From: Edaphobacter aggregans DSM 19364 | Lineage (GTDB): Bacteria > Acidobacteriota > Terriglobia > Terriglobales > Acidobacteriaceae | Direction of reading: 5' to 3' | DNA length: 64,000 nucleotides | NCBI RefSeq assembly: GCF_000745965.1 | Contig: NZ_JQKI01000016.1 | Location: forward strand, 1 to 64,000 | Part shown: positions 26,560 to 35,983 of the stretch, piece after piece | Layout: every line of letters begins with the position of its first letter | Numbering within the stretch: the first letter of the stretch is position 1 | Notes under the pieces: generated by a model | What the model saw: only the letters and a program-made list of their open reading frames with translations | The model's database searches: none | Told to the model about the DNA's origin: nothing | Made by a program: the position numbers and the translations under genes

Positions 26560-28302
26560 TCACGGAGCCTGTGCCGTGATGTCTTGCCTCAGGTTCGCGC
26601 CGGATCGAGGCTCGAGCGGCACGCCTTGGGTCAGGTAACCTCGAAGCGTTGCGGGATCGCTCCAGTTCACGCTCCATCCATGATCGATCGCGATCAGGAT
26701 GTACTGCCCCGGAACGATCTTCGGTAGATCGAAGCTGCCGTCCGTGTTCGTCTGGTCGCGGACCACTGTGGTGAAGGAACCTGGGTCGTCCAATCCAGCG
26801 GGAACGAGAAGCACCATAGCTCCGACTGCCGGCTTGCCATCGAAGGTTGCGATGCCAGTGACCGTGGCATGGCCGCTGGCCATGTGCAGGGTTAGCGTAG
26901 CATCGCCTCCTTGGAACGTGACGAAGCGGCCGGCGACCTCCGCTCCCTGTGCCGAGATGCCGGTGAGATACGCGTCGCCTCTACCGGTAAAGTTGGCCTC
27001 GTATCGCCCCGGCGGTATCTCGAAGCCGCTCTCACGCGGCTGCTGTGTCTGCGGGCCACGACGCATCACCACCGGCATCGGGTGATTGCCGCCGAAAGGG
27101 AAGAACTGCTGCCCCGTCTCGGCATCGATCAGTTCGAGGCCGAAGGGCCGTTCCTCGGTCCCTTCGTTGTCAAAGTTCACAGTGATGTTGGCCAGCGAGG
27201 AGGCCGCCGCATTGAAGTCGACGACACGCGCCGAGCCATCGGATATCTCAACCAGCGCGGTTCGAGTCTCCGCGTTCTGTTGTGCGAGCCGCACACGGTA
27301 GGGGCCGGGCGCCAGGCCTCCGACATCGACCTGCCCCTGTGGACCGTTCGTGATCGCAACCTGTGCAAAGCCGAGGCCGGCGATCCCGGTATCCATCCGC
27401 TCGAGCACAGGAAAAGCAGGAACGACACGGCCGCCAGACTGCTCCGCAGGCGGTGGAGGAAGAATCCGAAGATGAACTGCGGGAATTGGAACAAGGTGAA
27501 AGTCGGCCCGTCGAACGTCGCCGCCGTGAAGATCGATCGTCTCCGCCTCGGCAGCGTTGTTGACGCCCGGATACCACGAGAGCTGATACGTTACGTCGAG
27601 TGATGGGTCGGCCGGCGGCGCGGACAGGGCAGAACTTGTCTGTGAGTTGAATCTACGCGACTGGGCGGTGCTCGCATACCAGGGTTTCGCCTCGACCAGC
27701 ACACGGTAATGGCCCGGGGCAAGATTGGCGAACTCATAGACGCCGCGATCGTCGGTCTGCGCAAAGGTCTGTGGACGAAAGGAGTCGGCCTTGCGTTCCG
27801 GAATCGAGAGCTGCTCCATCAGCAGCCCGACACGAGCGTTGCGGACCGGCTCTCCGGCCTCATCCAGAACCGCTCCTGTGATGCTGGCCTCAGGCGAAAG
27901 CTGGAAGCGCAGATCGATGGTGGGCGCTGCCGCGGTGAGGACGATCGCCGAGGAATAGTTTTGATGCTCGTCGTAGGCTTGCGAGACATATCCAGGCGCT
28001 GCGGCGTTCAGTTGCCACGCTCCCGCCGAGGGCAGCGGAATCGAAAAGCGGCCGTGCTCGTCGGCGTCGAAGCCTTCGACGGCAGGAACGGCAGGGAACT
28101 GACGCCCCGGGCCTCGTCCCCTCTGCTGGGTCAGCGACGGAGTCAGATGGCTGTGGGGAATCGGCGTTCCATCCACACGGCTGACCACCACTCCAGTAAT
28201 CCGGTAGGGGGTAGGCGGGGCCGGAGCTGGCCCAGGCGGCATTGCGAGACAGTACGACGCCGCCAGCAGCAGAGCCAGACCAGACGAGAGCACGCGCATC
28301 AT
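26560..28302 (-). CDS. Secreted carboxypeptidase-regulatory-like protein
   Basis: A 580-residue protein with an N-terminal signal peptide ([17 protein letters not shown]) and then several beta-sandwich modules of the carboxypeptidase-regulatory-like (CarboxypepD_reg) type: [16 protein letters not shown], then [20 protein letters not shown] followed by [19 protein letters not shown], and another near the end ([21 protein letters not shown]). No peptidase or TonB-receptor domain follows. It probably works in the periplasm or on the surface. Its start overlaps the stop of the preceding paralogue by four bases. Confidence 0.8.
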   Translation of the reverse strand: MMRVLSSGLALLLAASYCLAMPPGPAPAPPTPYRITGVVVSRVDGTPIPHSHLTPSLTQQRGRGPGRQFPAVPAVEGFDADEHGRFSIPLPSAGAWQLNAAAPGYVSQAYDEHQNYSSAIVLTAAAPTIDLRFQLSPEASITGAVLDEAGEPVRNARVGLLMEQLSIPERKADSFRPQTFAQTDDRGVYEFANLAPGHYRVLVEAKPWYASTAQSRRFNSQTSSALSAPPADPSLDVTYQLSWYPGVNNAAEAETIDLHGGDVRRADFHLVPIPAVHLRILPPPPAEQSGGRVVPAFPVLERMDTGIAGLGFAQVAITNGPQGQVDVGGLAPGPYRVRLAQQNAETRTALVEISDGSARVVDFNAAASSLANITVNFDNEGTEERPFGLELIDAETGQQFFPFGGNHPMPVVMRRGPQTQQPRESGFEIPPGRYEANFTGRGDAYLTGISAQGAEVAGRFVTFQGGDATLTLHMASGHATVTGIATFDGKPAVGAMVLLVPAGLDDPGSFTTVVRDQTNTDGSFDLPKIVPGQYILIAIDHGWSVNWSDPATLRGYLTQGVPLEPRSGANLRQDITAQAP

Positions 28303-30062
28303 GGAACTATCTCCGCCGAAGGCACGGCATTCACCTCGAGTTCCGTCTTGTCGCCTGCATTCACCGTCACCGAGTGAATATACGTCGAGTAGGCCGCCAG
28401 GGCCTTGGGGTCACGATAGTCGGCCAAGTGCCGGTTCTCAAACCCGACCGCCTGATAACTTCCCGGTGGCAGGTAAGGAAGGCTGAAGACGCCATCCGAG
28501 CCGCTGCGAGCGGTATAGACCGGAGCCGCGCTGCGGCCTGCCGGGATCAGGTAGAGCCAGACCGAGGCAGGGCTTCCGTTCACCATTGTTGTTCCGTACA
28601 GGCTGCCGGTCTGATCGCTCACCGTAATGACGATTGGAGAGTTCCCGGAGCCGGGGCTGATCGACAACTCCTGCTGGAGCAGGTCGGTCGCGCCGTAAGT
28701 CGCGGACTTCACGAACCATTGTCCCGAGTTGCGCGCAGTCAAGCGATACACACCCGGAGGAGCATGGAAGAAGCTGCCGTGGTCGGGGGAGTTGACCAGC
28801 CCTACAGTGCCATTGCCGCGCTTGGAGGAAGAGTCCCGGACGTCTTCCATCATTAATCCAAGCTGCTGCGGCATGGGAGGCGCTTTATCGGACGTACTGC
28901 CCGAATCCTGAATCACTTGCACCGGAATCGCCGGAATCGTTGCCATGCGGAGGACCACGCCCGAGACGTTCTGCTCGGCGACGGTTACGGTCGTCTCGCC
29001 GTACTCCGATATCTCCCCCATGTTCAGCGTAGCCATCAGAGTAAACGAGCCGCTGGGCAGCTGGACTCTCAGTTCGCTGTCCGGCCCCGTACGAGCGACG
29101 TTCAGTGGAATCACCGTTCCGTCGCTGGAGCGGGCCAGAATCGTTGGGAAGCCGCCCTCTGCGGACTGTTCCAGGCGTAATGACACCATGTAAGCAGGAG
29201 CTACACGCGGATGGAGGTCAAAGCGCTCCTCGGTGCCGCTTCCAATATGGATGGTCTCTGAGGCGTTGGATGAGGTCCCCGAGGGAACTCTCAGAGGAAG
29301 GATGGCCTTCGCGGTTCCTCGCAGCCGGGGCGAAAAGGCGGTCTCGATCCGGTAATCTCCGGGCGGCACCGCGACGCGAAACTCGCCGCGCGAGTTGGTC
29401 ATGTTCTGACCCGCCGGGTACCACTGATGTCCCGTCTCGTTGTAGACGCTCCTCTGGGCCGTCACCATGACCTGCGGCAGTGGCGTGCCGTCCGAGGCCG
29501 TCAAGGTTCCGGTCAGCAGGGCCTCAGGATAAAGCCGCACGATCACCGGTACTGCTATCTGGTCGGCCCGCAACGTGGTGTTCGACATCGTCTCACCCTC
29601 GACGCCGGAGTAAAACCCAGGCTTGTTTACTTGCAGCATCGCGTTGCCGGCCGCGGCAAACTGATCGAACTCGAACTTGCCCTCATGATCGGTCAGCATC
29701 GCCCGATCGTTGAGCCTGACCAGCGCGCGCGGGACTGGTTGACCGGTCGCAGCATTCAGGACGGCGCCGGAGACCGAGGTCATGGCCGACGACGACGTCG
29801 TTGTGGAGTTCATGCTGCGAAGCTGTCCCGACATCTGCCCAGCGGACGATGCCGTGGCCATCCCCAAGAGAAGGCAGAGGGCAGCGAGAGCGCTTGTATA
29901 TCCGGGCGAGATCCGAACAAGTGGCAAGAGAGCGGGCTCCTGGCGAATCAGACGGCGTAAACCGATATTAGTGAGACACCAGGGCTGCAGCAAAGGTGCC
30001 TGCGGACAGCTTTCTCGGCGCACGTGGTATGTCCGATAACACATATTATGTACAGTGGCCAA
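28299..30062 (-). CDS. Secreted carboxypeptidase-regulatory-like protein (paralogue)
   Basis: A protein of up to 587 residues. Modules start with SGAVLNAATGQPVPRALVRLN...TDHEGKFEFDQF and TGTLTASDGTPLPQVMVTAQ, ending with DGVFSLPYLPPGSYQAVGFENRH. The signal peptide is internal to the longest frame (YTSALAALCLLLGMATASSA), so the true start lies downstream of 30062. A TTG preceded by AGGAG (around 29930) is one option. The next gene overlaps by four bases (ATGA), so both are translated together. They have matching architecture and probably arose by duplication. Function unknown. Confidence 0.72.
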   Translation of the reverse strand: MATVHNMCYRTYHVRRESCPQAPLLQPWCLTNIGLRRLIRQEPALLPLVRISPGYTSALAALCLLLGMATASSAGQMSGQLRSMNSTTTSSSAMTSVSGAVLNAATGQPVPRALVRLNDRAMLTDHEGKFEFDQFAAAGNAMLQVNKPGFYSGVEGETMSNTTLRADQIAVPVIVRLYPEALLTGTLTASDGTPLPQVMVTAQRSVYNETGHQWYPAGQNMTNSRGEFRVAVPPGDYRIETAFSPRLRGTAKAILPLRVPSGTSSNASETIHIGSGTEERFDLHPRVAPAYMVSLRLEQSAEGGFPTILARSSDGTVIPLNVARTGPDSELRVQLPSGSFTLMATLNMGEISEYGETTVTVAEQNVSGVVLRMATIPAIPVQVIQDSGSTSDKAPPMPQQLGLMMEDVRDSSSKRGNGTVGLVNSPDHGSFFHAPPGVYRLTARNSGQWFVKSATYGATDLLQQELSISPGSGNSPIVITVSDQTGSLYGTTMVNGSPASVWLYLIPAGRSAAPVYTARSGSDGVFSLPYLPPGSYQAVGFENRHLADYRDPKALAAYSTYIHSVTVNAGDKTELEVNAVPSAEIVP

Positions 30063-30172
30063 CAGGACAGGACATTTGAGGCCCCGTCCCCACCCAGCCC
30101 CCGCGTTTCCACGGATTCTGAGCCCGTTTGCTACTATCGACTCCGGGGGCTCTCCTCTCTTTCCTGTTCTTC

Positions 30173-31357
30173 ATGAGAATCGTCCAGGCCGTCTTCGGCG
30201 TCTTTCATCACTTCGAACTTGCTCGCGAGATGGACCGCCGGGGTCACCTCTCCGTCATCTACTCCACCTTTCCCTGGCGGCGCCTCCAGCGCGAAGGCCT
30301 GCCTCACTCCAAGGTCGAGACCTACCCCTGGCTGCATACGACAGAGTTTCTTCTACAGCGCTACCGACTCAGCAATCGGTGGCTCTATGACCAGCTGGGC
30401 TATACCAACGCGCGTGCCTTTGATAATTGGACGCTGCGACGGATTCCTGCCTGCGACGCGTTTATCGCCATCTCAGGTGCCGGCCTGAAGACGGGCCGCG
30501 AGGTACAGCGCCGCGGCGGCCGGTTTATCTGCGACCGTGGCTCGACCCACCAGCGTTACCAGGACCGGATCGTCTCGGAGGAGTTTCGGCGTTGGGGGGT
30601 CGACCAGCCCGTCACCGATATCCGCGACACCCTCCGTGAGGAGGAGATCTACGAGGCGGCTGACGCCATCACGGTCCCGTCGAGCTTTGCGGCGCGGTCC
30701 TTTGTGGAGATGGGCCTGCCCGCCGACAAGGTCCGGAGGATCCCCTATGGAGTACGACTCGAGCGCTTCCGGCGCGTTGGGGAGCCCAGTACGGAGCGCT
30801 TCGACGTGCTGTTCGCCGGCTCGGTGGGCCTGCGCAAAGGGTTTCCCTATCTGCTGGAGGCGTTCGCGCAGCTGACACATCCGAAGAAGCGTCTGCGAGT
30901 GGCGGGGGCGATCCAGCCTGATATCCGCAATGTTCTGGCGCGGCTGCCGCAGAAAAACGTCGAGTTCCTGGGAACGGTCTCGCAGGAGCGCATGGCGGAT
31001 CTGATGAGCACAAGCCACGTCATGGTGCTGCCCAGTATCGAGGAGGGCCTCGCCCTGGTCCAGGGGCAGGCGCTGGCCTGTGGCTGCCCAGTCATCGCAA
31101 GCACCAACACCGGCGCCGAGGACCTGTTCACCGACGGGGTCGAAGGCTTCATTGTGCCGATTCGCGATCAGGCTGCCCTGACCACACGGATGCAGCAACT
31201 GGGCGACGACCGCTCACTCCAGCAACGCATGAGCGAGGCTGCGCTGGCTCGGGTTCAGATGCTCGGCGGCTGGCAGCAGTATGGGGACTCTTGGGAGCAG
31301 TTTCTCCATGAGCTCACTGCCGAAACCAGCGGGTCAATATCTAAAGCAGTATCTTAG
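30173..31357 (+). CDS. Glycosyltransferase family 4 (GT-B)
   Basis: About 394 residues from the ATG at 30173, the start of MRIVQAVFG; the longest frame has 15 extra hydrophobic residues. The N-terminal half binds the acceptor (VFHHFELAREMDRRGH). The C-terminal half has FDVLFAGSVGLRKGFPYLLEAF and VLPSIEEGLALVQGQALACGCPVI, the donor-binding E-x7-E region of GT4. It is divergent from the carboxypeptidase-regulatory-like pair. It would transfer a nucleotide-activated sugar to a surface glycan or lipid. The substrate is not identifiable. Confidence 0.88.
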   Translation: MRIVQAVFGVFHHFELAREMDRRGHLSVIYSTFPWRRLQREGLPHSKVETYPWLHTTEFLLQRYRLSNRWLYDQLGYTNARAFDNWTLRRIPACDAFIAISGAGLKTGREVQRRGGRFICDRGSTHQRYQDRIVSEEFRRWGVDQPVTDIRDTLREEEIYEAADAITVPSSFAARSFVEMGLPADKVRRIPYGVRLERFRRVGEPSTERFDVLFAGSVGLRKGFPYLLEAFAQLTHPKKRLRVAGAIQPDIRNVLARLPQKNVEFLGTVSQERMADLMSTSHVMVLPSIEEGLALVQGQALACGCPVIASTNTGAEDLFTDGVEGFIVPIRDQAALTTRMQQLGDDRSLQQRMSEAALARVQMLGGWQQYGDSWEQFLHELTAETSGSISKAVS

Positions 31358-31389
31358 AAATTTTAGCTTTATGTCTGATAAAGTGGTAC

Positions 31390-31611
31390 TTAGATCGCTC
31401 CACCACCAACAAAATGCACGATCTCAAGCTTGTCGCCGTCAGATAGCGGTGTCTCCGACCACTGGGCCCGGGATGCGATCGTTCCATTATGCTCGACGGC
31501 GACACGATCCAGCTTGAGGCCGAGTTCACGAACCAGGTCTTCCAGGCTCGGAGATTCGGGCAGCGTCGAGAAGACGCGGGACTGACCATTCAAGACAACG
31601 GTGAACGACAT
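31390..31611 (-). CDS. thiS: Sulfur carrier protein ThiS
   Basis: A 73-residue ubiquitin-like protein: VVLNGQSRVF, LEDLVRELGL, VAVEHNGTIASRAQW, and GDKLEIVHFVGGGAI. ThiS must end in Gly-Gly for adenylation by ThiF and thiocarboxylate formation; here two residues (Ala-Ile) follow the GGG. The gene must therefore use a trimmed or unusual C-terminus, or the tail blocks function. It lies about 0.5 kb from thiD on the same strand, with a hypothetical gene between. It should donate sulfur for the thiazole of thiamine. Confidence 0.85.
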   Translation of the reverse strand: MSFTVVLNGQSRVFSTLPESPSLEDLVRELGLKLDRVAVEHNGTIASRAQWSETPLSDGDKLEIVHFVGGGAI

Positions 31612-31754
31612 GTTTCAAGGGTAGCAGAGCCGATCGCCCAGCGCCTGCCGCCGCTCCTGGTGTGGCGCTTGTGCTCCTCACGCCGCACCATAGACACGGA
31701 CTGCCTTCTGCATGATCCAGTCGGCGATGGGATGGCGATGTGCCGTGATCACAG

Positions 31755-32036
31755 CTACTCATCGAAGACCTCGCGGCTGAGACGAATCAGGATACGGACG
31801 GCCTCGCGGTCGTCGGCGGTCTCCTCGATCTCCGGCGAAAACGGCCGGGAGTTGACCAGGTACTCCGCCGCGTGGCCCAGCGTTCGCAGCGTATCGCCGT
31901 GGTGCGAGGCGCTGAGGCGGTGGATCGTCAGATCGGGGTAGCCATATCGCGATTCGCCGAGCGAGAGGCTCCGTGGAAGAGCCTCTCCCCCGTCTGCCAG
32001 ATTTGTTGCGGTTCTGTTGAGGGATGCTGTCGACAT
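31755..32036 (-). CDS. Hypothetical protein
   Basis: About 93 residues from the ATG at 32036 (MSTASLNRT). The C-terminal half is helical and acidic (YLVNSRPFSPEIEETADDREAVRILIRLSREVF); no cysteines, signal peptide or membrane segment. I do not recognise a family. It sits between thiD and thiS on the same strand, 100 bases after thiD, and may be co-transcribed. The frame 3' of it to about 31620 holds no gene that I can support. Confidence 0.45.
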   Translation of the reverse strand: MSTASLNRTATNLADGGEALPRSLSLGESRYGYPDLTIHRLSASHHGDTLRTLGHAAEYLVNSRPFSPEIEETADDREAVRILIRLSREVFDE

Positions 32037-32136
32037 CACAGATGAATCCTCCGTCCTCCTTCCTATCGGCGGTGTGATGCGGAGCATTACCGGGTTAGCG
32101 AAGGGGTAATGTCCTCCGGACCGAGTGAATCTGCCG

Positions 32137-32943
32137 CTAATCCTGCCGATGCAGAGGCCAGAGGTGATTCAGCGGACCATGCCCATGCCCCAGCGGAGAG
32201 GCCCGGCGGATCGCCTCGGCGACGTAGTGCTTGGCGGACCACGCTGCCTCAAGTGCGCTGCCGCCGAGGACTAGGCGACTCAGTAGGGCACTCGAGAGGG
32301 CGCAGCCGGTACCGTGAGTGGAGGTGCTCTCGATGCGCTCGCCGGCGAGCCAGTGGAAGTCGCCCTCGGAGGTAAGCAGCAGGTCGTCGGGCGAGTCGAG
32401 ATGACCGCCTGTGGCCAGGACATTCAGAGCGGGACAATAGTGCTGCAACGCTCGGGTCGCCGGCTCGAGGTCATCGTGACGGTTCACTGGAAGGCCGGTC
32501 AGGGCGCTCAGCTCTGCCAGGTTCGGGGTCGTCCATGACGCCAGCGGAAGCAGCCGCTCGCGGAGAAGAGCCAGTCCGTCCGGGGAGAGCAGTTCCCTTC
32601 CTGAACTCGATCGAATCACTGGGTCCAGGACCACTGGGAGCCGAGGGGAATCCCGCTTCAGCTCTTCCAGATAATCTGCAACCACTTCGACGATCGCCGC
32701 GCTCGCCAGCATCCCCAGCTTTACACCGGCCGGGGGGAGATCGGCATGGAGACAGTCGAGCGTCTGCCGCAAAATCCCGGCTTCTACTGGCTGACTAGAG
32801 CGAACTCCGGTGGTCGACTGAACTGTGAGACTGGTGATGACCGAGGTTCCAAAGAGGCCGTGGGCTGCGAAGACCATCAGGTCGGCCGTGACTCCGGCGC
32901 CGGAGGAGGGATCGAAGCCGGCGATGGTCAGGACGGTCTGCAT
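32137..32943 (-). CDS. thiD: Hydroxymethylpyrimidine/phosphomethylpyrimidine kinase ThiD
   Basis: A 268-residue ribokinase-fold enzyme: TIAGFDPSSGAGVTADL at the N-terminus binds the pyrimidine, VVLDPVIRSSSG lies in the middle, and the ATP/catalytic motif is STHGTGCALSSAL with Asp replaced by His at the second position (family: D-T-H-G-T-G-C). It phosphorylates HMP and HMP-P for thiamine synthesis. No TPP riboswitch could be recognised in the 270 bases upstream. Confidence 0.92.
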   Translation of the reverse strand: MQTVLTIAGFDPSSGAGVTADLMVFAAHGLFGTSVITSLTVQSTTGVRSSQPVEAGILRQTLDCLHADLPPAGVKLGMLASAAIVEVVADYLEELKRDSPRLPVVLDPVIRSSSGRELLSPDGLALLRERLLPLASWTTPNLAELSALTGLPVNRHDDLEPATRALQHYCPALNVLATGGHLDSPDDLLLTSEGDFHWLAGERIESTSTHGTGCALSSALLSRLVLGGSALEAAWSAKHYVAEAIRRASPLGHGHGPLNHLWPLHRQD

Positions 32944-33209
32944 ATGCGCGAGACGGAGTTTTGGATGAAAACGGCCGTCTTGAGGCTTTTTTTGTAACTT
33001 TCGAAAAATTAGCAGGATCGGCGGGAATTGTCCCGAAAAGGGCGAAAATCAGCCCAAAATGGGGCAATTCTGCTCGATTATCGACATCTTAGCAAGGGAT
33101 TCCCTTTAGCACATCGAGGGGATTCGATCAAGGCATTTCCTGCGCTTAACCCCAAGCGCATGATTGACTTAGCTAGTTTCTGCCGGGACAATAAACAGAT
33201 GGAGATGCC

Positions 33210-33725
33210 ATGAAGCTAATTCCTACGAAGATGAGAGACGGTAATGTCTCGACCAGGCGTGGAGTTGCCATCGTGACACTGCTGGTCGCACTTGGCCTTA
33301 CAGCGTCGGCAAGTGACCCTGCTCCTTCACAGAAGAAGCAGGATCAGGCCGGCAAGGGACACCACTGGTATCAGATCGGTCAGGCGTCCTGGTATGGAAG
33401 ATACTTCCAGGGGAAGAAGACGGCGAACGGGGAGTCCTACGATATGAACGGGCTTACCTGTGCGCACCGCAGTCTCCCGCTAGGAAGCTGGATCCGCGTG
33501 ACGAACCTGAGGAATCGCAGGTCCATCTTTGTCCGGGTCAATGACCGGGGGCCGGTTCCGGAGAATCGGATCGTCGATCTCTCCTACGGAGCCGCGCAGG
33601 CGGTCGGGCTCGCCGAGGCCGGAATCGGCAAGGTGAAGCTGGAGACGCTGCGGCCGGGCGATCCGGAGATGGCCATGCAGCTGATTGCGCAGCTACGCAT
33701 GCCGATCAGCCCGCAGGGCCTGTAG
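33210..33725 (+). CDS. rlpA: Septal ring lytic transglycosylase RlpA-like protein
   Basis: A 171-residue protein with an N-terminal signal peptide (VAIVTLLVALGLTASA) without a lipobox cysteine. The double-psi beta-barrel RlpA domain follows: GQASWYGRYFQGKKTANGESYDM, LTCAHRSLPLGSWIRVTN, and VRVNDRGPVPENRIVDLSYGAAQAVG, with the catalytic Asp in NDRGP. There is no C-terminal SPOR domain, so septal targeting via denuded glycan is not evident. It should cleave peptidoglycan glycan strands in the periplasm. Confidence 0.92.
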   Translation: MKLIPTKMRDGNVSTRRGVAIVTLLVALGLTASASDPAPSQKKQDQAGKGHHWYQIGQASWYGRYFQGKKTANGESYDMNGLTCAHRSLPLGSWIRVTNLRNRRSIFVRVNDRGPVPENRIVDLSYGAAQAVGLAEAGIGKVKLETLRPGDPEMAMQLIAQLRMPISPQGL

Positions 33726-33798
33726 TTTTTCTCAGTAACCTCACAGAAATTTCATCTCCAGTCGAGCCCTGAGTTTGCTCTCGGGCTAGACTGGAGCT

Positions 33799-34536
33799 GT
33801 GAAGGTTCTTGACGAGAGAAGCGGCACTGCGGTCGATGTAAGGGACCGGCTGGCGGTCGCGCTCGATGTGCCGGATGTGCGGCTTGCGCTAGATCTGGTC
33901 GATCGCCTTGGAGATAGCTGCCGCTGGGTGAAAGTCGGAATGGAGCTGTACTACGCGGCCGGCAACTCCCTGCTAGATGAGTTGCGCTCGCGCGGATACA
34001 GGATCTTCCTCGATCTGAAGCTGCACGATATTCCCAACACGGTCGCGGGAGGGGTTCAGTCGGTCGCGAAGTCCGGGGCGGAGTTGCTGACCGTTCATGC
34101 TTCGGGCGGCGGTGCGATGCTGACGGCGGCGGCTGAGGCGGCGAAGACACCAGGTGCTCCGCGGCTGCTCGCCGTGACGGTCTTGACCAGCATGGATGCC
34201 GCGGAGCTGAGCGCCGTGGGCGTGTGCAGCTCGCCGGCCGAGCAGGTGCTCCAGCTGGCGCGGCTGGCGACCCGCGCCGGCATCAACGGGATGGTCTGCT
34301 CCGCCGAGGAGGTCGCCGCGTTGCGCGCGGAACTGGGGCCGGAGGCAATGCTGGTGGTTCCGGGGATTCGCCCTGCCGGCAACGAGAGCAACGATCAACG
34401 CCGCGTTGCGACCCCGGCGGAGGCGATCGCGCGCGGAGCCTCGATGCTGGTGGTGGGACGGCCGATCACGCGGGCGGAGGATCCTGCCGATGCGGCGCGG
34501 GCGGTTCTCAGGGAGATCGAGTCGGCCTTTGCCTGA
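33799..34536 (+). CDS. pyrF: Orotidine-5'-phosphate decarboxylase
   Basis: A 245-residue OMP decarboxylase: VALDVPDVRLALDLVDRL, VKVGMELYYAAG, and the catalytic FLDLKLHDIPNTV (Asp-x-Lys-x-x-Asp), then PGIRPAG and VGRPITRAEDP for phosphate binding. The start is GTG at 33799, as no ATG fits the family N-terminus. Last step of UMP synthesis. An intrinsic terminator lies 90 bases downstream. Confidence 0.95.
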   Translation: MKVLDERSGTAVDVRDRLAVALDVPDVRLALDLVDRLGDSCRWVKVGMELYYAAGNSLLDELRSRGYRIFLDLKLHDIPNTVAGGVQSVAKSGAELLTVHASGGGAMLTAAAEAAKTPGAPRLLAVTVLTSMDAAELSAVGVCSSPAEQVLQLARLATRAGINGMVCSAEEVAALRAELGPEAMLVVPGIRPAGNESNDQRRVATPAEAIARGASMLVVGRPITRAEDPADAARAVLREIESAFA

Positions 34537-34621
34537 CTTCCCTCCCCCCTACTAAATTGAGCAAAGTATTCAAAGAAAATAATTTAGCTTGGTACTTCCG
34601 ATTTTGAAGTATCGCTGAACG

Positions 34622-34654
34622 AGAAAAGGCCCCGTGGTGGACGGGGCCTTTTCT
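34622..34654. terminator. Intrinsic terminator (bidirectional)
   Basis: Two exact 14-base arms (34622-34635 and 34641-34654, AGAAAAGGCCCCGT type) around a five-base loop. A run of T follows the stem on the + strand and of A precedes it, so it can end pyrF transcription and, in reverse, the convergent amidinotransferase gene. Between here and that gene (34655-34889) I see no other feature but the repeat at 34791-34849. Confidence 0.85.
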
Positions 34655-34790
34655 GATGCTGTTTTAAGTTTAGCAAAACGGCTGGAATTAATCGACACTC
34701 TATATTTGCCTTGCTTTGAATAAGTTGCGCCGTTTTGGGGCTTGACAGCTTTTGTGTCTCGTCCTGTCATGAGCCGGGCAAACCGCAGAT

Positions 34791-34849
34791 CCTTCGACTA
34801 CGCCTCTCGCGGTAAGGCTGCGAGAGGCTTCGCTCAGGATGACACTTTA
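34791..34849 (+). repeat. TTCGACTACGC...CTCAGGAT repeat, copy 1
   Basis: The stretch begins TTCGACTACGC and ends TTCGCTCAGGATGACACTT. Inside, exact nine-base arms (34802-34810 and 34820-34828) form a hairpin. Copy 2 (35984-36020) has the same ends but no inner hairpin. Both are intergenic, flanking the amidinotransferase gene. Confidence 0.6.
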
Positions 34850-34889
34850 GGGGAAGCGATTGGTAGCCGTCGCTTCCAGCAGATTTGTT

Positions 34890-35798
34890 TTATGGCTGCG
34901 CGGGCAGGCCGCTGGTGATCCTCGAATCGCTGAGGCGGAGGGTGAGGGCCTTGGCCGAGCCTCCTCCGCGGATGAACTCCCTCAGGTCGAGCTCCGTCAC
35001 CTCGTAGCCGAGGCGTCCGAGTCGCTGGGCGAGGTCGCTGCCAGCTGCAGCCATCAGGATGCTCTGGCCCACGTTGATGACGTTGCATGCGAAGTGGGTC
35101 GCCTCGGCCTCGGTGACGGCGATGCGGTTCTCTGGGGCGTAGCCGGCTTCGATCCTGGCAAGCGACGGAGCGTCGAAGGCTCCCGGAAAGTAGAGCAGGT
35201 GGCCGCCGGAGAGCGGGGCGAAGCAGGTATCGAGGTGGTAGAAGCGCGGATCGACCAGGTGGAGCGAGGTGACGGTGGTGTGCCAGGCGTCGGCGACGTG
35301 GCGGTGGCTCTGGCGGCAGGTGCGGACGCCATGCGCGGCCCACAGGTGGTCGCCGGCGCTGTTGAAGAGCGCGTCTCCCTCGCCCTCGAAGCAAGTCTCG
35401 CGGGGGGTCTCCCAGACGAGGAAGCCGGCCTTCTGGAACCAGCGGCGGAGGTGTTGTTCCTCGGTCTGGCGCTGAGGATGGGCGAAGCTGGAGATTGCGG
35501 CCACGCCGTGCTGGACGAGAGCGGCGTGGGCGACGAAGACCATGTCGGGTGAGTCGGGCTGGCCGTGGATCAGCCGGACGTCGGCGATGCGCTGCAGGTG
35601 CTGGTGCAGCTCCTTCCACTGTTCGAAGGCGCGGTCGCGCGAGGGCCGGTGCAGATTGCCCGCCATCCAGGGATTGATGACGTAGTTGACGTCGTACCAC
35701 TCCGGGGGACACATCAGGAAGGTCGGTCGATCGAACTGTGGAAGGGATGCGAGTGCGGGGGAAGATGAATTGGTAAACGCGGTGCTGGTGAGGCTCAT
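34890..35798 (-). CDS. Amidinotransferase/dimethylargininase-fold protein lacking catalytic Cys
   Basis: About 302 residues from the ATG at 35798 (MSLTSTAFTN); the longest frame starts at 35885. The fold of guanidine-modifying enzymes is evident: CPPEWYDVNYVINPWM at the N-terminus, CFEGEGDALF (substrate-binding acids), and the catalytic His in FYHLDTCFAPLSGGHL. Near the C-terminus, where the family has GGGxxKCLTL with the nucleophilic Cys, this protein has GGGSAKALTL: Ala284. The rest is well kept. It may be a non-catalytic binding protein or use another residue. Confidence 0.85.
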   Translation of the reverse strand: MSLTSTAFTNSSSPALASLPQFDRPTFLMCPPEWYDVNYVINPWMAGNLHRPSRDRAFEQWKELHQHLQRIADVRLIHGQPDSPDMVFVAHAALVQHGVAAISSFAHPQRQTEEQHLRRWFQKAGFLVWETPRETCFEGEGDALFNSAGDHLWAAHGVRTCRQSHRHVADAWHTTVTSLHLVDPRFYHLDTCFAPLSGGHLLYFPGAFDAPSLARIEAGYAPENRIAVTEAEATHFACNVINVGQSILMAAAGSDLAQRLGRLGYEVTELDLREFIRGGGSAKALTLRLSDSRITSGLPAQP

Positions 35799-35983
35799 AT
35801 AAGGAACGGTCCCTACTTTCCGGTCTAGAGTCTGCCCGTCTAAGAGGACGACCGTCAAGTGAGGTAACGTGAATTTGTTGTACAACTTTGGTTCGTTACA
35901 GTTAGGGAAAGATACTGCTGTCCCGTGGGGTTAGGCCTGGGACATGTGGGCGCAGATCCAATTAGGCCTCGTTCAGGGGAGGC

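Noticed and set aside
27363-27563. Long open frames on the + strand opposite the secreted beta-module proteins and opposite dnaE, recN and the hopanoid genes
   Set aside because: These are shadows of GC-rich real genes in another frame; their products have erratic, Arg/Ser/Pro-rich composition and no motifs.
31620-31755. Possible 24-codon minus-strand ORF with GTG start between the hypothetical gene and thiS
   Set aside because: Too short and without ribosome-binding site or recognisable homologue; I could not support it.
32944-33209. TPP riboswitch upstream of thiD
   Set aside because: I looked for the conserved CTGAGA and ACCTGA-type segments of the thi box and did not find them.
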